DNA from: Gallibacterium trehalosifermentans
GTDB taxonomy: Bacteria > Pseudomonadota > Gammaproteobacteria > Enterobacterales > Pasteurellaceae
Length of the DNA: 64,000 nucleotides
Reading direction: 5' to 3'
Assembly: GCF_042433055.1 (NCBI RefSeq)
Contig: NZ_JBHLWB010000007.1
Location: 1-64,000 of the forward strand
Shown here: piece after piece, positions 1-8,785 of the stretch
How positions within the stretch are numbered: position 1 is the first letter of the stretch
Layout: every line of letters starts with the position of its first letter
The notes under the pieces: generated by a model
The model's database searches: none
The model's input: the letters and a program-made list of their open reading frames with translations, nothing else
What the model was told of the DNA's origin: nothing
Translations under genes and position numbers: made by a program

Positions 1-81
1 CGAGAAGAAAGAGCAAGAGAAAGAACAGAAAGAAAAAGTCAGAGTAAAAGACAGAATAAAAGACAGAAAAAAAGCCGAATT
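1..81 (+). other. 23S-5S spacer of an rRNA operon (partial)
   Basis: Purine-rich spacer immediately before the 5S gene, with several imperfect repeats of the type AAAAGACAGAA. No 23S 3' end is recognisable, so the window appears to start inside the intergenic spacer. No tRNA is visible here. Confidence 0.6.
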
Positions 82-202
82 ATCCTGGCGGCGAGAGTGC
101 AATAGGACCACCTGAATCCATGCCGAACTCAGAAGTGAAATGTTGTAACGCCGATGGTAGTGTGGGAAGTTCCCATGTGAGAGTAGGACACTGCCAGGTT
201 TT
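82..202 (+). rRNA. rrf: 5S ribosomal RNA
   Basis: Component of the large ribosomal subunit. The stretch carries the conserved core CCATGCCGAACTCAGAAGTG followed by CGCCGATGGTAGTGTGGG and GAGAGTAGG. The 5' CCTGGCGG pairs with the 3' CTGCCAGG to form helix I. Length is about 120 bases, as usual. The exact ends are uncertain by 1-3 bases. It is the last gene of an rRNA operon that enters from the left, followed by a clear terminator. Confidence 0.97.
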
Positions 203-215
203 TGAATTAGAGAGA

Positions 216-246
216 GCCTCCGTAGCGATACGGAGGTTTTTTGTTT
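216..246 (+). terminator. Rho-independent terminator of the rRNA operon
   Basis: Stem CCTCCGTA / TACGGAGG with a GCGA tetraloop, followed directly by a long T run. It sits about 15 bases after the 5S gene. Position is good to about 2 bases. Confidence 0.9.
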
Positions 247-605
247 TTGTTTTTTTGGGGGGGAGTAGGTAGGATTTTAAGCTTTCTTTTTTATCTTATC
301 CTTTTTCGCTATCCTCTCTTTCTGCTCTATCCACTACTTACCGCTCTCTGTTTTGTTTACATAACCTTTATTGGTTTTGGTTGTTTATTGGAGAGTTACA
401 AAAGAAGAAGCTAATAAAAGGGAAAGCTATCAGAGAGGATAAAACAGAACAGCCCACAAAGACAGAGAAAAAACAGACAAACAGACAAGAAAAAACGCTA
501 ACTATTCCTAAGTTAGCGTTTTATTATTTCTGGGAATTGAGTTGTTTTAAAACCCATAACATTACAAATCGGTTAGTTTATTGTCATAGGTTTTTAGTAT
601 AAAAA
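247..605. other. Gene-free interval between rRNA operon and glpK
   Basis: About 360 bases without a credible gene. It has a T6/G7 homopolymer junction near 251-263, a pyrimidine-rich part, then a purine-rich part with short ACAGACAA repeats (about 420-490) and the glpK terminator. A 73-codon open frame at 381-602 has no recognisable protein features, is rich in Lys/Gln/Thr from the purine tract, and runs through the terminator. Confidence 0.6.
492..522 (-). terminator. Terminator of the glpFK operon (bidirectional shape)
   Basis: Perfect 12-bp stem AAAACGCTAACT / AGTTAGCGTTTT with a 7-base loop. On the minus strand the stem runs into TTTT after glpK. The plus strand also ends in T residues, so it could block transcription from either side. 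Confidence 0.85.
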
Positions 606-2126
606 TTAAAGATCTTCTTCTGCGTCTTCTTTTGCCCATTCTAATGCACGTTTAACTGCTTTTTTCCAACCTTTATAACGACGCTGTTGTTTAGCTTCAT
701 CATGATCTGGTATGAAAGTTCTTTCGATAGCGGCTTTATTTCTTAGTTCTTCAAGATCTTGCCAAAATCCTGTTGCTAAACCTGCAAGATATGCAGCCCC
801 TAAAGCCGTTACCTCTTTAACTGTTGGGCGTTCTACTTGTGTATTAAGAATATCAGCTTGGAATTGCATTAAGAAATTATTAGCCGTTGCACCCCCATCT
901 ACCCGTAAGGTCTGTAATTTTTCTCCTGCATCAGATTGCATTGCCTCTAGCACATCACGGGTTTGGTAAGCGATAGATTCAAGTGTAGCTCGAACAATAT
1001 GATTACGGTTTGCACCACGTGAAAGTCCAACAATTACTCCTCGTGCATATGGATCCCAATAAGGCGCTCCTAAGCCTGTAAAGGCTGGAACAACATAAAC
1101 ACCATTACAATCTGAAACTTTTTGCGCAAAGTATTCCGTATCAGAACTATCATGAACAATTTTTAATTCATCACGTAGCCATTGGATAGATGCGCCTGCA
1201 ACAAAAACAGAACCTTCTAATGCATAAGCAGGCTCACCTTGCGCATTACAACAAATAGTTGTTAATAGACCATTGTTAGAGGTAATCGCTTTTTCACCAG
1301 TATTCATTAACATGAAACAACCTGTGCCATAGGTATTTTTTGCTTGTCCTGGATTTACGCAAAGATGTCCATATAATGCAGCTTGTTGATCGCCTGCAAT
1401 CCCTGCGATTGGAATACGAATACCACCTTTACCACCGATATTAGTTTGCCCATAGATTTCTGAAGAGTTTTTCACTTCTGGTAACATAGAATGAGGAATG
1501 TCTAGAATTTCCAACATTTTTTCGTCCCATTGTTTGGTATGAATGTTAAACATCATGGTACGAGAGGCATTTGTATAATCAGTAACGTGGACTCGACCTT
1601 GAGTTAATTTCCAAATTAACCAAGTATCGACAGTGCCGAAAAGCAATTCACCTCGTTTAGCTTGTTCTCTTGCCCCTTCCACATTGTCTAAAATCCACCT
1701 TACTTTTGTACCAGAGAAGTAAGGATCAACTACTAAACCTGTCGTATTACGAATATAGTCAGTATATCCAGCCGCTTTTAATTTATCACAGAAGTCAGCT
1801 GTGCGGCGGCATTGCCAAACAATGGCGTTATAAATAGGTTTTCCTGTGTTTTTATCCCAAACAATCGTGGTTTCACGTTGGTTAGTGATACCAATAGCGG
1901 CAATTTGATCAGAACTAATACCTGTTTTGGCAACAACTTCGTTTAAAGTAGAACTTTGTGTTGCCCAAATTTCCATTGGGTCATGTTCTACCCAACCTGC
2001 TTTTGGATAAATTTGTGTAAATTCACGTTGAGCAATACCAACAATATTAGCGTCATGATCGAGTAGTACTGCACGAGAACTGGTTGTTCCTTGATCTAAT
2101 GCAATGATATATTTTTTATCTGTCAT
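606..2126 (-). CDS. glpK: Glycerol kinase
   Basis: Phosphorylates glycerol to sn-glycerol 3-phosphate with ATP in the cytoplasm, trapping glycerol entering through GlpF. FGGY-family kinase of 506 residues (E. coli about 502). The N-terminal phosphate loop DQGTTSSRA is at 11-19, the glycerol-contact motif NQRETT at 82-87, and GDQQAALYG lies near residue 246. The C-terminal FGGY lobe contains RGANRNHIVRATLE. It follows glpF by 24 bases with no terminator between, so the two form an operon read leftward and ended by the hairpin at 492-522. Nothing looks broken. Confidence 0.98.
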   Translation of the reverse strand: MTDKKYIIALDQGTTSSRAVLLDHDANIVGIAQREFTQIYPKAGWVEHDPMEIWATQSSTLNEVVAKTGISSDQIAAIGITNQRETTIVWDKNTGKPIYNAIVWQCRRTADFCDKLKAAGYTDYIRNTTGLVVDPYFSGTKVRWILDNVEGAREQAKRGELLFGTVDTWLIWKLTQGRVHVTDYTNASRTMMFNIHTKQWDEKMLEILDIPHSMLPEVKNSSEIYGQTNIGGKGGIRIPIAGIAGDQQAALYGHLCVNPGQAKNTYGTGCFMLMNTGEKAITSNNGLLTTICCNAQGEPAYALEGSVFVAGASIQWLRDELKIVHDSSDTEYFAQKVSDCNGVYVVPAFTGLGAPYWDPYARGVIVGLSRGANRNHIVRATLESIAYQTRDVLEAMQSDAGEKLQTLRVDGGATANNFLMQFQADILNTQVERPTVKEVTALGAAYLAGLATGFWQDLEELRNKAAIERTFIPDHDEAKQQRRYKGWKKAVKRALEWAKEDAEEDL

Positions 2127-2150
2127 AGTAGTTACCTTTGAAGAGAATAA

Positions 2151-2957
2151 TTAATTATCAATTTTACAACGATTACAAGGAAGATTATTACCAATAAAAT
2201 AGCGATAACCCCAAGCACCAAATAAAGCACCTATAATAGGAGAAATGATTGGAATTAATGCATATGGAATAACCGTTCCGCCGGTTAAGGCTATATCTCC
2301 CCAACCGAAGAGAGTTGCAAATAGTTTCGGTCCGAAATCACGCGCGGGGTTCATTGCAAAACCAGTTAAAGGACCCATTGAAGCACCTAATACAGCAATC
2401 AAAATTCCGATAAGCAGTGGGGCTAATGGACCACGAGGCACGCCATTACCATCATCTGTTAGTGCTAAAATGAGTGCCATTAATGTTGCTGTTAGTACAA
2501 TTTCAACCAGTGAGGCAGTTAATAAATCAATATGAGGATTAGGATAAGTAGAGAAAATGCCTGCGGTAAATAGGCTATCAACTGAACCTCGAGTTATATG
2601 TTGACTTGTTTCGTAATCAATAATGACACCTCGATAAAGAAGATAGACAACTGCTGCACCAAAAAAAGCACCTACAATTTGAGCAATGATAAAGGGAACA
2701 ACTTTTTTACCGTCAAAACAGGCAAATTTCCAAAGTGCAATCGTAACTGCTGGATTAAGATGTGCACCAGATACGCCAGCTGTGAGGTAAACTGCTAAAG
2801 CAACGCCCATACCCCAAACAATACTAATTTCCCAAAGACCAAATTGTGCGCCTGCAACACGTACTGCAGCAACACAACCACAACCGAAAAATATTAATAA
2901 TGCAGTACCAAGAAATTCAGCAATACATTGACCTTTAAGTGAGTGATCGCGTGTCAT
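2151..2957 (-). CDS. glpF: Glycerol uptake facilitator (aquaglyceroporin)
   Basis: Inner-membrane channel of the MIP family that lets glycerol diffuse in. At 268 residues it is slightly shorter than E. coli GlpF. Both pore signatures are visible: SGAHLNPAVT with NPA at 68-70, and GFAMNPARDFGP with NPA at 203-205. The Arg after the second NPA and the following Asp are typical of glycerol-permeating members. Six hydrophobic segments fit the fold. The start is supported by AAGGAG seven bases upstream. First gene of the glpFK operon. Confidence 0.97.
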   Translation of the reverse strand: MTRDHSLKGQCIAEFLGTALLIFFGCGCVAAVRVAGAQFGLWEISIVWGMGVALAVYLTAGVSGAHLNPAVTIALWKFACFDGKKVVPFIIAQIVGAFFGAAVVYLLYRGVIIDYETSQHITRGSVDSLFTAGIFSTYPNPHIDLLTASLVEIVLTATLMALILALTDDGNGVPRGPLAPLLIGILIAVLGASMGPLTGFAMNPARDFGPKLFATLFGWGDIALTGGTVIPYALIPIISPIIGALFGAWGYRYFIGNNLPCNRCKIDN

Positions 2958-2988
2958 AAAGACTCCTTAAGTAGAAAAGTAAGGTTAT

Positions 2989-3000
2989 TTACGTTCGTAA
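2989..3000. promoter_or_regulatory. Possible GlpR-type half-palindrome before glpF
   Basis: TTACG-TT-CGTAA inverted repeat about 32 bases upstream of the glpF start codon. It contains the TTCG core seen in GlpR operators. The match is short and the repressor gene is not in the window, so this is tentative. A half CRP-like TGTGA lies at about 3140. Confidence 0.25.
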
Positions 3001-3160
3001 TAGAATCTTTATGAGGTATTTAAGTATTAAATCGAAAGTTTATAAAGTGTTCTTTTTGTTAATTGAGAAGTATGTCAAAAAAAGTTAGCAAGTTTTCTTA
3101 AAAAATGAGTGATAATTCACAAAATCATTAAAATAAAATGTGAACAATTTCGTTAAAAAT

Positions 3161-3210
3161 AAAAACTCTCTCGTTTTAGCTCAAAGAAGCGTAATAATAA
3201 GAGAGTTTTT
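3161..3210 (-). terminator. Terminator after yciH
   Basis: AAAAACTCTCT / AGAGAGTTTTT arms (11 bp) separated by a 28-base loop, four bases beyond the yciH stop. On the minus strand the second arm ends in TTTTT. The large loop makes it less certain than the others. Confidence 0.6.
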
Positions 3211-3213
3211 TAA

Positions 3214-3534
3214 TTAACCACCAGCTAGTTTGACTTTAAAACCTTTACTTTCAAGGAGTTGTTTGATTAATTCTCGATTTTCACCTTGGATTTCGATTGT
3301 GTTATTCTTTACCGAACCACCACAACCACAACGCTTTTTTAGCTCTGACGCAAGTTGGGTTAAAGCTGTATTGTCGAGATCCAGACCAGTAATGACACAA
3401 ACACCTTTGCCCTTGCGCCCAGATGTTTGTCGTTGGATACGAACAATACCATCACTTTTTGGGGGTGGTATTGTGGTTTTTTCTGGTTTGATACGACCAA
3501 GTTCAGTGGAATAAACAAGCTGACTATCTGACAT
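3214..3534 (-). CDS. yciH: SUI1/eIF1-like translation factor YciH
   Basis: Small SUI1-fold protein of 106 residues, matching the length of E. coli YciH (108). The C-terminal half carries the family pattern GKGVCVITGLDL and KKRCGCGGSVKN. Family members resemble eukaryotic eIF1 and can influence start-codon selection; the role in bacteria is not well settled. It is the last gene of the lapA-lapB-pyrF-yciH run, three bases downstream of pyrF. Confidence 0.92.
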   Translation of the reverse strand: MSDSQLVYSTELGRIKPEKTTIPPPKSDGIVRIQRQTSGRKGKGVCVITGLDLDNTALTQLASELKKRCGCGGSVKNNTIEIQGENRELIKQLLESKGFKVKLAGG

Positions 3535-3537
3535 AGA

Positions 3538-4233
3538 CTATCCTTGAATAGAAGCATTGATTTGTTTTAATACTGCAATCGGATCTGCTGCTTGGGTAAT
3601 TGGGCGACCAATTACTAAATAATCAGATCCTGCTTCAATCGCTTCTTTTGGTGTCATAACTCGGCGTTGATCTCCTAATTGACTACCTTCTGGACGAATA
3701 CCTGGTGTAATTAATTTAAAATCAGCCCCACAGCGTTGACGTAAAATTTCCACTTCTTGTGGAGAACAAACCACACCATCTAACCCAGCCCGTTGGCTTA
3801 AACGTGCTAAGCGAATAACATGTTCTTCTGGTGAGGTATTTACACCAATTTGTAATAAATCAGCATCTTCCATACTAGTTAAAACAGTAATAGCAATAAG
3901 AATTGGCGCGTCCTTTCCATAAGGTTCAAGAATTTTTTTTGCTGCTTCCATCATTCTTAAACCACCACTAGCATGCATATCAACCATCCATACACCTAAA
4001 TCAGCTGCAGAGCGTACTGCTCGCGCAACAGTATTTGGAATATCATGGAATTTAAGATCAAGAAAAACATCAAAATGACGTTTTTGTAATTCTTTAACAA
4101 ATTCCGTACCTAAAGTGGTAAACATCTCTTTCCCCACTTTTAGACGACATAGGCTTGGATCAAGTTGATCAACCAGCTGCATCGCTTCTTTTCTCGTTTC
4201 GTAATCTAAAGCAACAATAACTTTATTTTCCAT
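3538..4233 (-). CDS. pyrF: Orotidine 5'-phosphate decarboxylase
   Basis: Last step of de novo UMP synthesis (OMP to UMP plus CO2), cytoplasmic dimer. The catalytic pattern DLKFHDIPNT (Asp59, Lys61, Asp64 in this numbering) and the phosphate-binding end LVIGRPIT are present. I place the start at 4233, giving 231 residues: GAGG lies just upstream with correct spacing, and homologues begin at this Met. An ATG 12 bases earlier would place that Shine-Dalgarno inside the gene. It sits between lapB and yciH in the same operon. Confidence 0.96.
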   Translation of the reverse strand: MENKVIVALDYETRKEAMQLVDQLDPSLCRLKVGKEMFTTLGTEFVKELQKRHFDVFLDLKFHDIPNTVARAVRSAADLGVWMVDMHASGGLRMMEAAKKILEPYGKDAPILIAITVLTSMEDADLLQIGVNTSPEEHVIRLARLSQRAGLDGVVCSPQEVEILRQRCGADFKLITPGIRPEGSQLGDQRRVMTPKEAIEAGSDYLVIGRPITQAADPIAVLKQINASIQG

Positions 4234-4257
4234 GATTTTCCTCATTATGTTTTAAGG

Positions 4258-5445
4258 TTAATTATCAATCGGCGTAATGGTTTCCCAATGACGGCAAGAT
4301 GGACATTGCCAAATTAATTTATGGCTTTGAAATCCGCAATGATGACAGCGATATTTAAAGCCTTGTTTTAAACGTTCATCAACAATATTGTAGAGTAATT
4401 TTAAGCTTTCCTTACCATTACCATCTTCTACTTCGTCAATTTGATATTGAATAAAGCGATGGAATAAGCGCATAGTAGGTTGCTTTTCTAATTGATGGTA
4501 AAGGTAATTTTTGGCAGCAAGTGTACCTGATTTTTTTTCAAGATAATGAGTCATCGTTAATACGACAGTACTGCTTGCTTTTTGTTGTTGTAAATGGATT
4601 AAATAATGTTCAAATTCGCTAAGGTGTTCTGGGAGATGTTGATAATATTGGATTAAAGCAGGTAATGATTCACTGACATAATCAATATTTTGTTTTGCCA
4701 CTTTTTGTAATGTGTTAATTGCTTGTAAATAATTATTTTGTAAAGCATATTCTTGCGACAAAATAAGCGTTGCTCGGACGCAGTTGGGTGATACGGTTAA
4801 GGCTTTGGTTAAGTAAGTAATAATTTGCTGGCGATTTTTTTGTTCTTGTTTCTGTTGTAAAGCTAATTCACAGTAGTAATGTGATAGGGAAGTATTACTT
4901 TCAGATTGTGTTAATTTTCGATAACGTTCCCCTATTTCAATAGCTTTATGCCATTCTTTTGTTCGTTGATAAATATTGGCAAGTTCATGTAATGCGTTTT
5001 CGGTATAATCAGGTTCTTCGCAGAGTTCTAGATAGAGTTTTTCAGCACGATCTAAAAAACCAATGAACATAAAGTCTTTAGCAAGTTGTTGTTTGGTGAG
5101 CAGCTTTTGTTCATATGTATAATTAGGATTGCTATCGATATTTTGGTGGATTCGTAATGCTCGATCAACTTCACCACGAGAACGGAAGAGATTGCCTAAG
5201 GTTAATTCAGCTTCAAATTGTGAGCTATTATCGATAGCATTTTCAGATTCTTGCTTTTCCAACATTTTTAAGAAAAGATCGACAGCCTTTTCTTGTTGAT
5301 TAGAAAGTAAAAAGTTTACCCCTGTCATATAATCACGGGATAATTTATTACTAATTTCCTCTTGATCTTTTTTGGCACTCCGATTTCCCATATACCAGCC
5401 ATAAGCAGCTGCAATGGGGAGTAGGAGAAACAGCAGTTCTAGCAT
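4258..5445 (-). CDS. lapB: LPS assembly regulator LapB (YciM), TPR protein
   Basis: Inner-membrane anchored regulator that promotes FtsH-dependent turnover of LpxC and so limits LPS synthesis. The 395 residues show an N-terminal membrane segment (about 3-19), tetratricopeptide-like helices through the middle, and a C-terminal rubredoxin-like metal knuckle with Cys367, Cys370, Cys381 and Cys384. This is the full family architecture. The start overlaps the lapA stop by one base (TAATG), indicating translational coupling. Confidence 0.96.
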   Translation of the reverse strand: MLELLFLLLPIAAAYGWYMGNRSAKKDQEEISNKLSRDYMTGVNFLLSNQQEKAVDLFLKMLEKQESENAIDNSSQFEAELTLGNLFRSRGEVDRALRIHQNIDSNPNYTYEQKLLTKQQLAKDFMFIGFLDRAEKLYLELCEEPDYTENALHELANIYQRTKEWHKAIEIGERYRKLTQSESNTSLSHYYCELALQQKQEQKNRQQIITYLTKALTVSPNCVRATLILSQEYALQNNYLQAINTLQKVAKQNIDYVSESLPALIQYYQHLPEHLSEFEHYLIHLQQQKASSTVVLTMTHYLEKKSGTLAAKNYLYHQLEKQPTMRLFHRFIQYQIDEVEDGNGKESLKLLYNIVDERLKQGFKYRCHHCGFQSHKLIWQCPSCRHWETITPIDN

Positions 5446-5741
5446 TATGCGTTTTTATCTCTTGCCGTCATTAATTCATTAATTTGTTGTAATTGTTTTT
5501 TATTCTGACGATTAAGTACAATATTTTTCATTTTTAATTTAAGGTAAAAGAATCCTGTTACTAACCAGCCGAGTAAAAAGCCGAAGCCAAAGAGAATTGC
5601 AACGAGAGAAGAGAGTTGAATATTACTTTTTGCAATAATGTAATTTACAGCAATCACTTGATCATTATTTGCGCCGACTGTAATACCTACAATTATTAAA
5701 GCAATGATAATGACGAGTGTTAGAATATATTTTAATTTCAC
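5445..5741 (-). CDS. lapA: LPS assembly protein LapA (YciS)
   Basis: Small inner-membrane partner of LapB. Two hydrophobic segments (about 4-22 and 39-65) flank a short periplasmic part, followed by a basic, coiled-coil-like cytoplasmic tail. A GTG start at 5741 gives 98 residues, close to the E. coli 102. It is preceded by a perfect AGGAGG four bases upstream, and the N-terminus KLKYILTLV aligns with relatives. The longer ATG frame to 5798 is disfavoured because it would bury this ribosome site. Confidence 0.92.
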   Translation of the reverse strand: MKLKYILTLVIIIALIIVGITVGANNDQVIAVNYIIAKSNIQLSSLVAILFGFGFLLGWLVTGFFYLKLKMKNIVLNRQNKKQLQQINELMTARDKNA

Positions 5742-5842
5742 GTTGCCTCCTAGGATAAACAGACTTGAAGATAGTTCATTATGCCAAAAATAGTGCAACT
5801 ATAATAGTGAAATTCTGAATTTAGAAAAAAGAGATAAAAAAT

Positions 5843-5872
5843 AAAAGCTGTTAATTAGAATGAATTAACAGC
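5843..5872 (-). terminator. Terminator after ihfB
   Basis: Ten-bp stem GCTGTTAATT / AATTAACAGC. On the minus strand it is followed by TTTTATTTTTTATC. It separates ihfB from the lapA operon. Confidence 0.82.
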
Positions 5873-5900
5873 CCTATGAGAGAAAATAGATCATAATAAA

Positions 5901-6179
5901 TTAATTATCAACACGTTCACGCAATTCTTTTCCAGCTTTAAAGTGCGGAACTGATTTTGCTTCAAGACTAACTTGAGAGCCAGTTTTTGGATTACGACCA
6001 GTACGAGGTTGACGATAACGTAATGCAAAACTACCAAAACGGCGGATTTCAATACGATCCCCTTCTTCTAAGGTAGTAGAGAGATGTTCTAAAATTTCTT
6101 TCACAGAACATTCAATTTGTTTAATCGGCATAGCTGGGTGGCGATTAACTAACTTTTCAATTAATTCTGACTTTGTCAT
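5901..6179 (-). CDS. ihfB: Integration host factor subunit beta
   Basis: DNA-bending protein that pairs with IHF-alpha, used in transcription, recombination and replication. At 92 residues it fits the HU/IHF family. The beta-ribbon arm contains RNPKTG (62-67) with the intercalating Pro64, and the preceding body has RRFGSFALRYR. AAGGA lies upstream of the ATG. It follows rpsA across a hairpin, as in many gammaproteobacteria. The partner subunit gene is not in this window. Confidence 0.97.
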   Translation of the reverse strand: MTKSELIEKLVNRHPAMPIKQIECSVKEILEHLSTTLEEGDRIEIRRFGSFALRYRQPRTGRNPKTGSQVSLEAKSVPHFKAGKELRERVDN

Positions 6180-6205
6180 GTTAGTATCCTTCTGTAAAAT
6201 CGTAG

Positions 6206-6236
6206 AAAATCCGATATGCTAGACATATCGGATTTT
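6206..6236 (-). terminator. Hairpin between rpsA and ihfB
   Basis: Perfect 13-bp stem AAAATCCGATATG / CATATCGGATTTT with a 5-base loop. On the minus strand the T tail is short (TTTT then CTACG), so it may be a partial terminator letting some read-through into ihfB. Confidence 0.7.
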
Positions 6237-6260
6237 TTTCAATCAATAGATGATCAAGGA

Positions 6261-7910
6261 TTATTCACCTTTTGCAGCTTTGAAAGCTTCAGCCATTGCG
6301 TTAGGAATAACAACGTCTTCTTGTTTGTTATTTACGTTTGCTAACGCTGCTGCTTCTTCAGCTTCATCTTTTGCACGAACTGATAAGTGAACAATACGTG
6401 CTTTACGATCAACGCCAGTGTATTTAGCTTCAACTACATCACCAACATTAACATCGCCGTTTAGATCTGCTGCACGGATATAACCTTCAACACTGTTGTC
6501 TAGCTCAACTTTCACGCCTTTAGAATCAGCTTCAACGACTTTCGCACTTACAACACTGCCTTTTTTGTTTACAGCAACAAAATTGTTGAATGGATCTTCT
6601 TCAAGTTGTTTGATACCTAAAGAAATACGTTCCTTAGCAGCATCAACTTGTAATACGATTGCTTCAACTTCATCGCCTTTTTTGTAGTTACGAACAGCTT
6701 CTTCACCAGGTATATTCCAAGAAATGTCTGATAAGTGAACTAAACCATCAATACCACCTTCTAAACCGATGAAAATACCGAAGTCAGTGATTGATTTGAT
6801 CTTACCTGATACTTTATCACCTTTGTTGTGAGTATCAGCGAATTGTTGCCATGGATTTGGTTTGCATTGTTTTAAACCTAAAGAAATGCGACGACGTTCT
6901 TCATCGATTTCTAATACCATTACTTCAACTTCATCACCTACGCTAACAACTTTAGATGGGTGAATGTTTTTGTTTGTCCAATCCATTTCTGAAACATGAA
7001 CAAGACCTTCAATACCATCTAAGATTTCAACAAAGCAACCATAATCAGTTAAGTTAGTAACTTTACCAGTTAATTTGCTATTTACTGGGTGATTTTCAGA
7101 GATAGCCGCCCATGGATCTTGACCTAATTGTTTTAAGCCTAAAGAAACACGGGTACGATCACGATCGAATTTTAATACTTTAACAGTAACTTCATCACCA
7201 ACGTTTACGATTTCGCCAGGGTGTTTAACACGTTTCCACGCCATATCAGTGATGTGTAATAAACCATCAACACCACCTAAATCAACGAATGCACCGTAGT
7301 CAGTTAAGTTTTTAACGATACCTTTAACTTCCGCACCTTCTTGTAAGGCTTCTAATAATTGATCACGTTCTTGGCTATTTTCTGATTCGATAACAGCACG
7401 ACGAGAAACAACTACATTATTACGTTTTTGGTCTAATTTGATAACTTTAAATTCTAATTCTTTACCTTCTAAGTGAAGTGTATCGCGCACTGGGCGAGTA
7501 TCCACTAATGAACCAGGTAAGAATGCACGAACGCCATTCAACTCAACAGTAAAACCACCTTTTACTTTACCATTAATTAAACCAACAACAGTTTCTTGAG
7601 CTTCGTAAGCTTTTTCTAATGCGATCCAAGATTCATGACGAACAGCTTTTTCACGAGAAAGTTTAGTTTCACCGAAACCATCTTCAACAGCGTCTAACGC
7701 AACTTGAACTTGATCACCAACTTGAACAGTGATTTCACCTTGTGCATTTTGGAATTCTTCAGCAGGGATAGCTGCTTCTGATTTCAAACCAGCATCAACG
7801 AAAACAAAACCTTTGTTGATAGCAACAACGGTACCAGTAACGATTGAACCTTGACGAGTTTCAAGTTCTTTTAGTGATTCTTCAAAAAGTTGAGCAAAAG
7901 ATTCTGACAT
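6261..7910 (-). CDS. rpsA: 30S ribosomal protein S1
   Basis: Largest ribosomal protein; binds mRNA leaders and helps the 30S subunit start on structured messages. The 549 residues (E. coli 557) contain six S1/OB-fold repeats. Repeat ends are recognisable by phrases such as YGAFVDLGGVDGLLHITDMAW, YGCFVEILDGIEGLVHVSEM and FGIFIGLEGGIDGLVHLSDI. It sits in the conserved cmk-rpsA-ihfB order. The Shine-Dalgarno is weak, as is usual for the self-regulated rpsA leader; the 7911-8012 leader is gene-free. Confidence 0.98.
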   Translation of the reverse strand: MSESFAQLFEESLKELETRQGSIVTGTVVAINKGFVFVDAGLKSEAAIPAEEFQNAQGEITVQVGDQVQVALDAVEDGFGETKLSREKAVRHESWIALEKAYEAQETVVGLINGKVKGGFTVELNGVRAFLPGSLVDTRPVRDTLHLEGKELEFKVIKLDQKRNNVVVSRRAVIESENSQERDQLLEALQEGAEVKGIVKNLTDYGAFVDLGGVDGLLHITDMAWKRVKHPGEIVNVGDEVTVKVLKFDRDRTRVSLGLKQLGQDPWAAISENHPVNSKLTGKVTNLTDYGCFVEILDGIEGLVHVSEMDWTNKNIHPSKVVSVGDEVEVMVLEIDEERRRISLGLKQCKPNPWQQFADTHNKGDKVSGKIKSITDFGIFIGLEGGIDGLVHLSDISWNIPGEEAVRNYKKGDEVEAIVLQVDAAKERISLGIKQLEEDPFNNFVAVNKKGSVVSAKVVEADSKGVKVELDNSVEGYIRAADLNGDVNVGDVVEAKYTGVDRKARIVHLSVRAKDEAEEAAALANVNNKQEDVVIPNAMAEAFKAAKGE

Positions 7911-8012
7911 ATAAATTAATCTTCAATAAGTTAATAACGACCGTCTAACTTCCTATTAAACGGGGCTGATAATAATTGTTTATTCGTCCTTGAATAAACA
8001 CAGGAAAATGAT

Positions 8013-8693
8013 TTATCCCAAATGAGGGAGTCGTTGACGAATATGTTGTAATGCCAACGCAAAGACTTCATTGATAGAAAGGGAAGAGGAGTCTAATAGA
8101 ATCGCATCGTCCGCTGGAACAAGCGGCGCTACAGCGCGATTTCTATCACGATAATCTCGCTCCTGAATTTCGGATAAAATCTGGGCAAAATTACCATTAA
8201 TTCCCTTTTCCTGCAACTGTTTTAAGCGTCTTTTTGCACGTTCTTCTGCAGTGGCATCAAGAAAAAACTTAATATTGGCTTGAGGAAATACAATCGTTCC
8301 CATATCTCGTCCATCAGCGATTAAACCTGGTGCAATAGCAAAATCACGTTGTTTTTGTAATAGTGCTGCACGGACTTGTGGGAATACTGCAATTTTTGAA
8401 GCATAATCAGCAACTTGTTGTGTACGAATTGTATCACTTACATCTTGTTGATCTAATAGTGTGCGTACACCGTTTTCATCTGGAATAAAGTGAATTTGAA
8501 TCTTTTGAGCTAGCTGTGCTAATGCTTCTTCATTATTAAAATCAAGCTGATGCTGCCATGCGGCTAAACCAAGAATGCGATAAATAGCACCAGAATCAAG
8601 TAAGTGAAAACCGAATTGTTTAGTGAGCGCTTGACATAGTGTTCCCTTACCTACGCCACTTGGACCATCAACAGTAATAATGGTTGCTGTCAT
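8013..8693 (-). CDS. cmk: Cytidylate kinase
   Basis: Phosphorylates CMP and dCMP with ATP to feed CTP/dCTP pools. The P-loop GPSGVGKGT is at 10-18, followed by HLLDSGAIYR, the NMP-binding motif GRDMGT, and the lid RAKRRLKQL. I choose the ATG at 8693 (226 residues, E. coli 227) because homologues begin MTA just before the P-loop. Upstream extension to 8783 adds 30 unrelated residues that run through a hairpin. First gene before rpsA. Confidence 0.96.
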   Translation of the reverse strand: MTATIITVDGPSGVGKGTLCQALTKQFGFHLLDSGAIYRILGLAAWQHQLDFNNEEALAQLAQKIQIHFIPDENGVRTLLDQQDVSDTIRTQQVADYASKIAVFPQVRAALLQKQRDFAIAPGLIADGRDMGTIVFPQANIKFFLDATAEERAKRRLKQLQEKGINGNFAQILSEIQERDYRDRNRAVAPLVPADDAILLDSSSLSINEVFALALQHIRQRLPHLG

Positions 8694-8722
8694 TGTAATT
8701 ACCTGTATAACTAAGAAAAGAT

Positions 8723-8743
8723 GCCGCACAGCATTTGTGCGGC
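8723..8743 (-). terminator. Hairpin between antiporter gene and cmk
   Basis: GCCGCACA / TGTGCGGC stem (8 bp, 5-base loop), followed on the minus strand by ATCTTTTCTTAG. It lies 43 bases after the antiporter stop and 30 bases before the cmk start. It is most simply a terminator of the antiporter transcript, but could act in the cmk leader. Confidence 0.6.
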
Positions 8744-8785
8744 GAGATAGGTAAATTATACTGATTCTTCTAATAGCGAGCAAAA

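Noticed and set aside
381..602. 73-codon plus-strand open frame before glpK
   Set aside because: It arises from a purine-rich tract, shows no domain, and runs through the glpK terminator hairpin.
5940..5950. Uptake signal sequence AAAGTGCGGAA
   Set aside because: One imperfect match in ihfB, compatible with chance and coding constraint.
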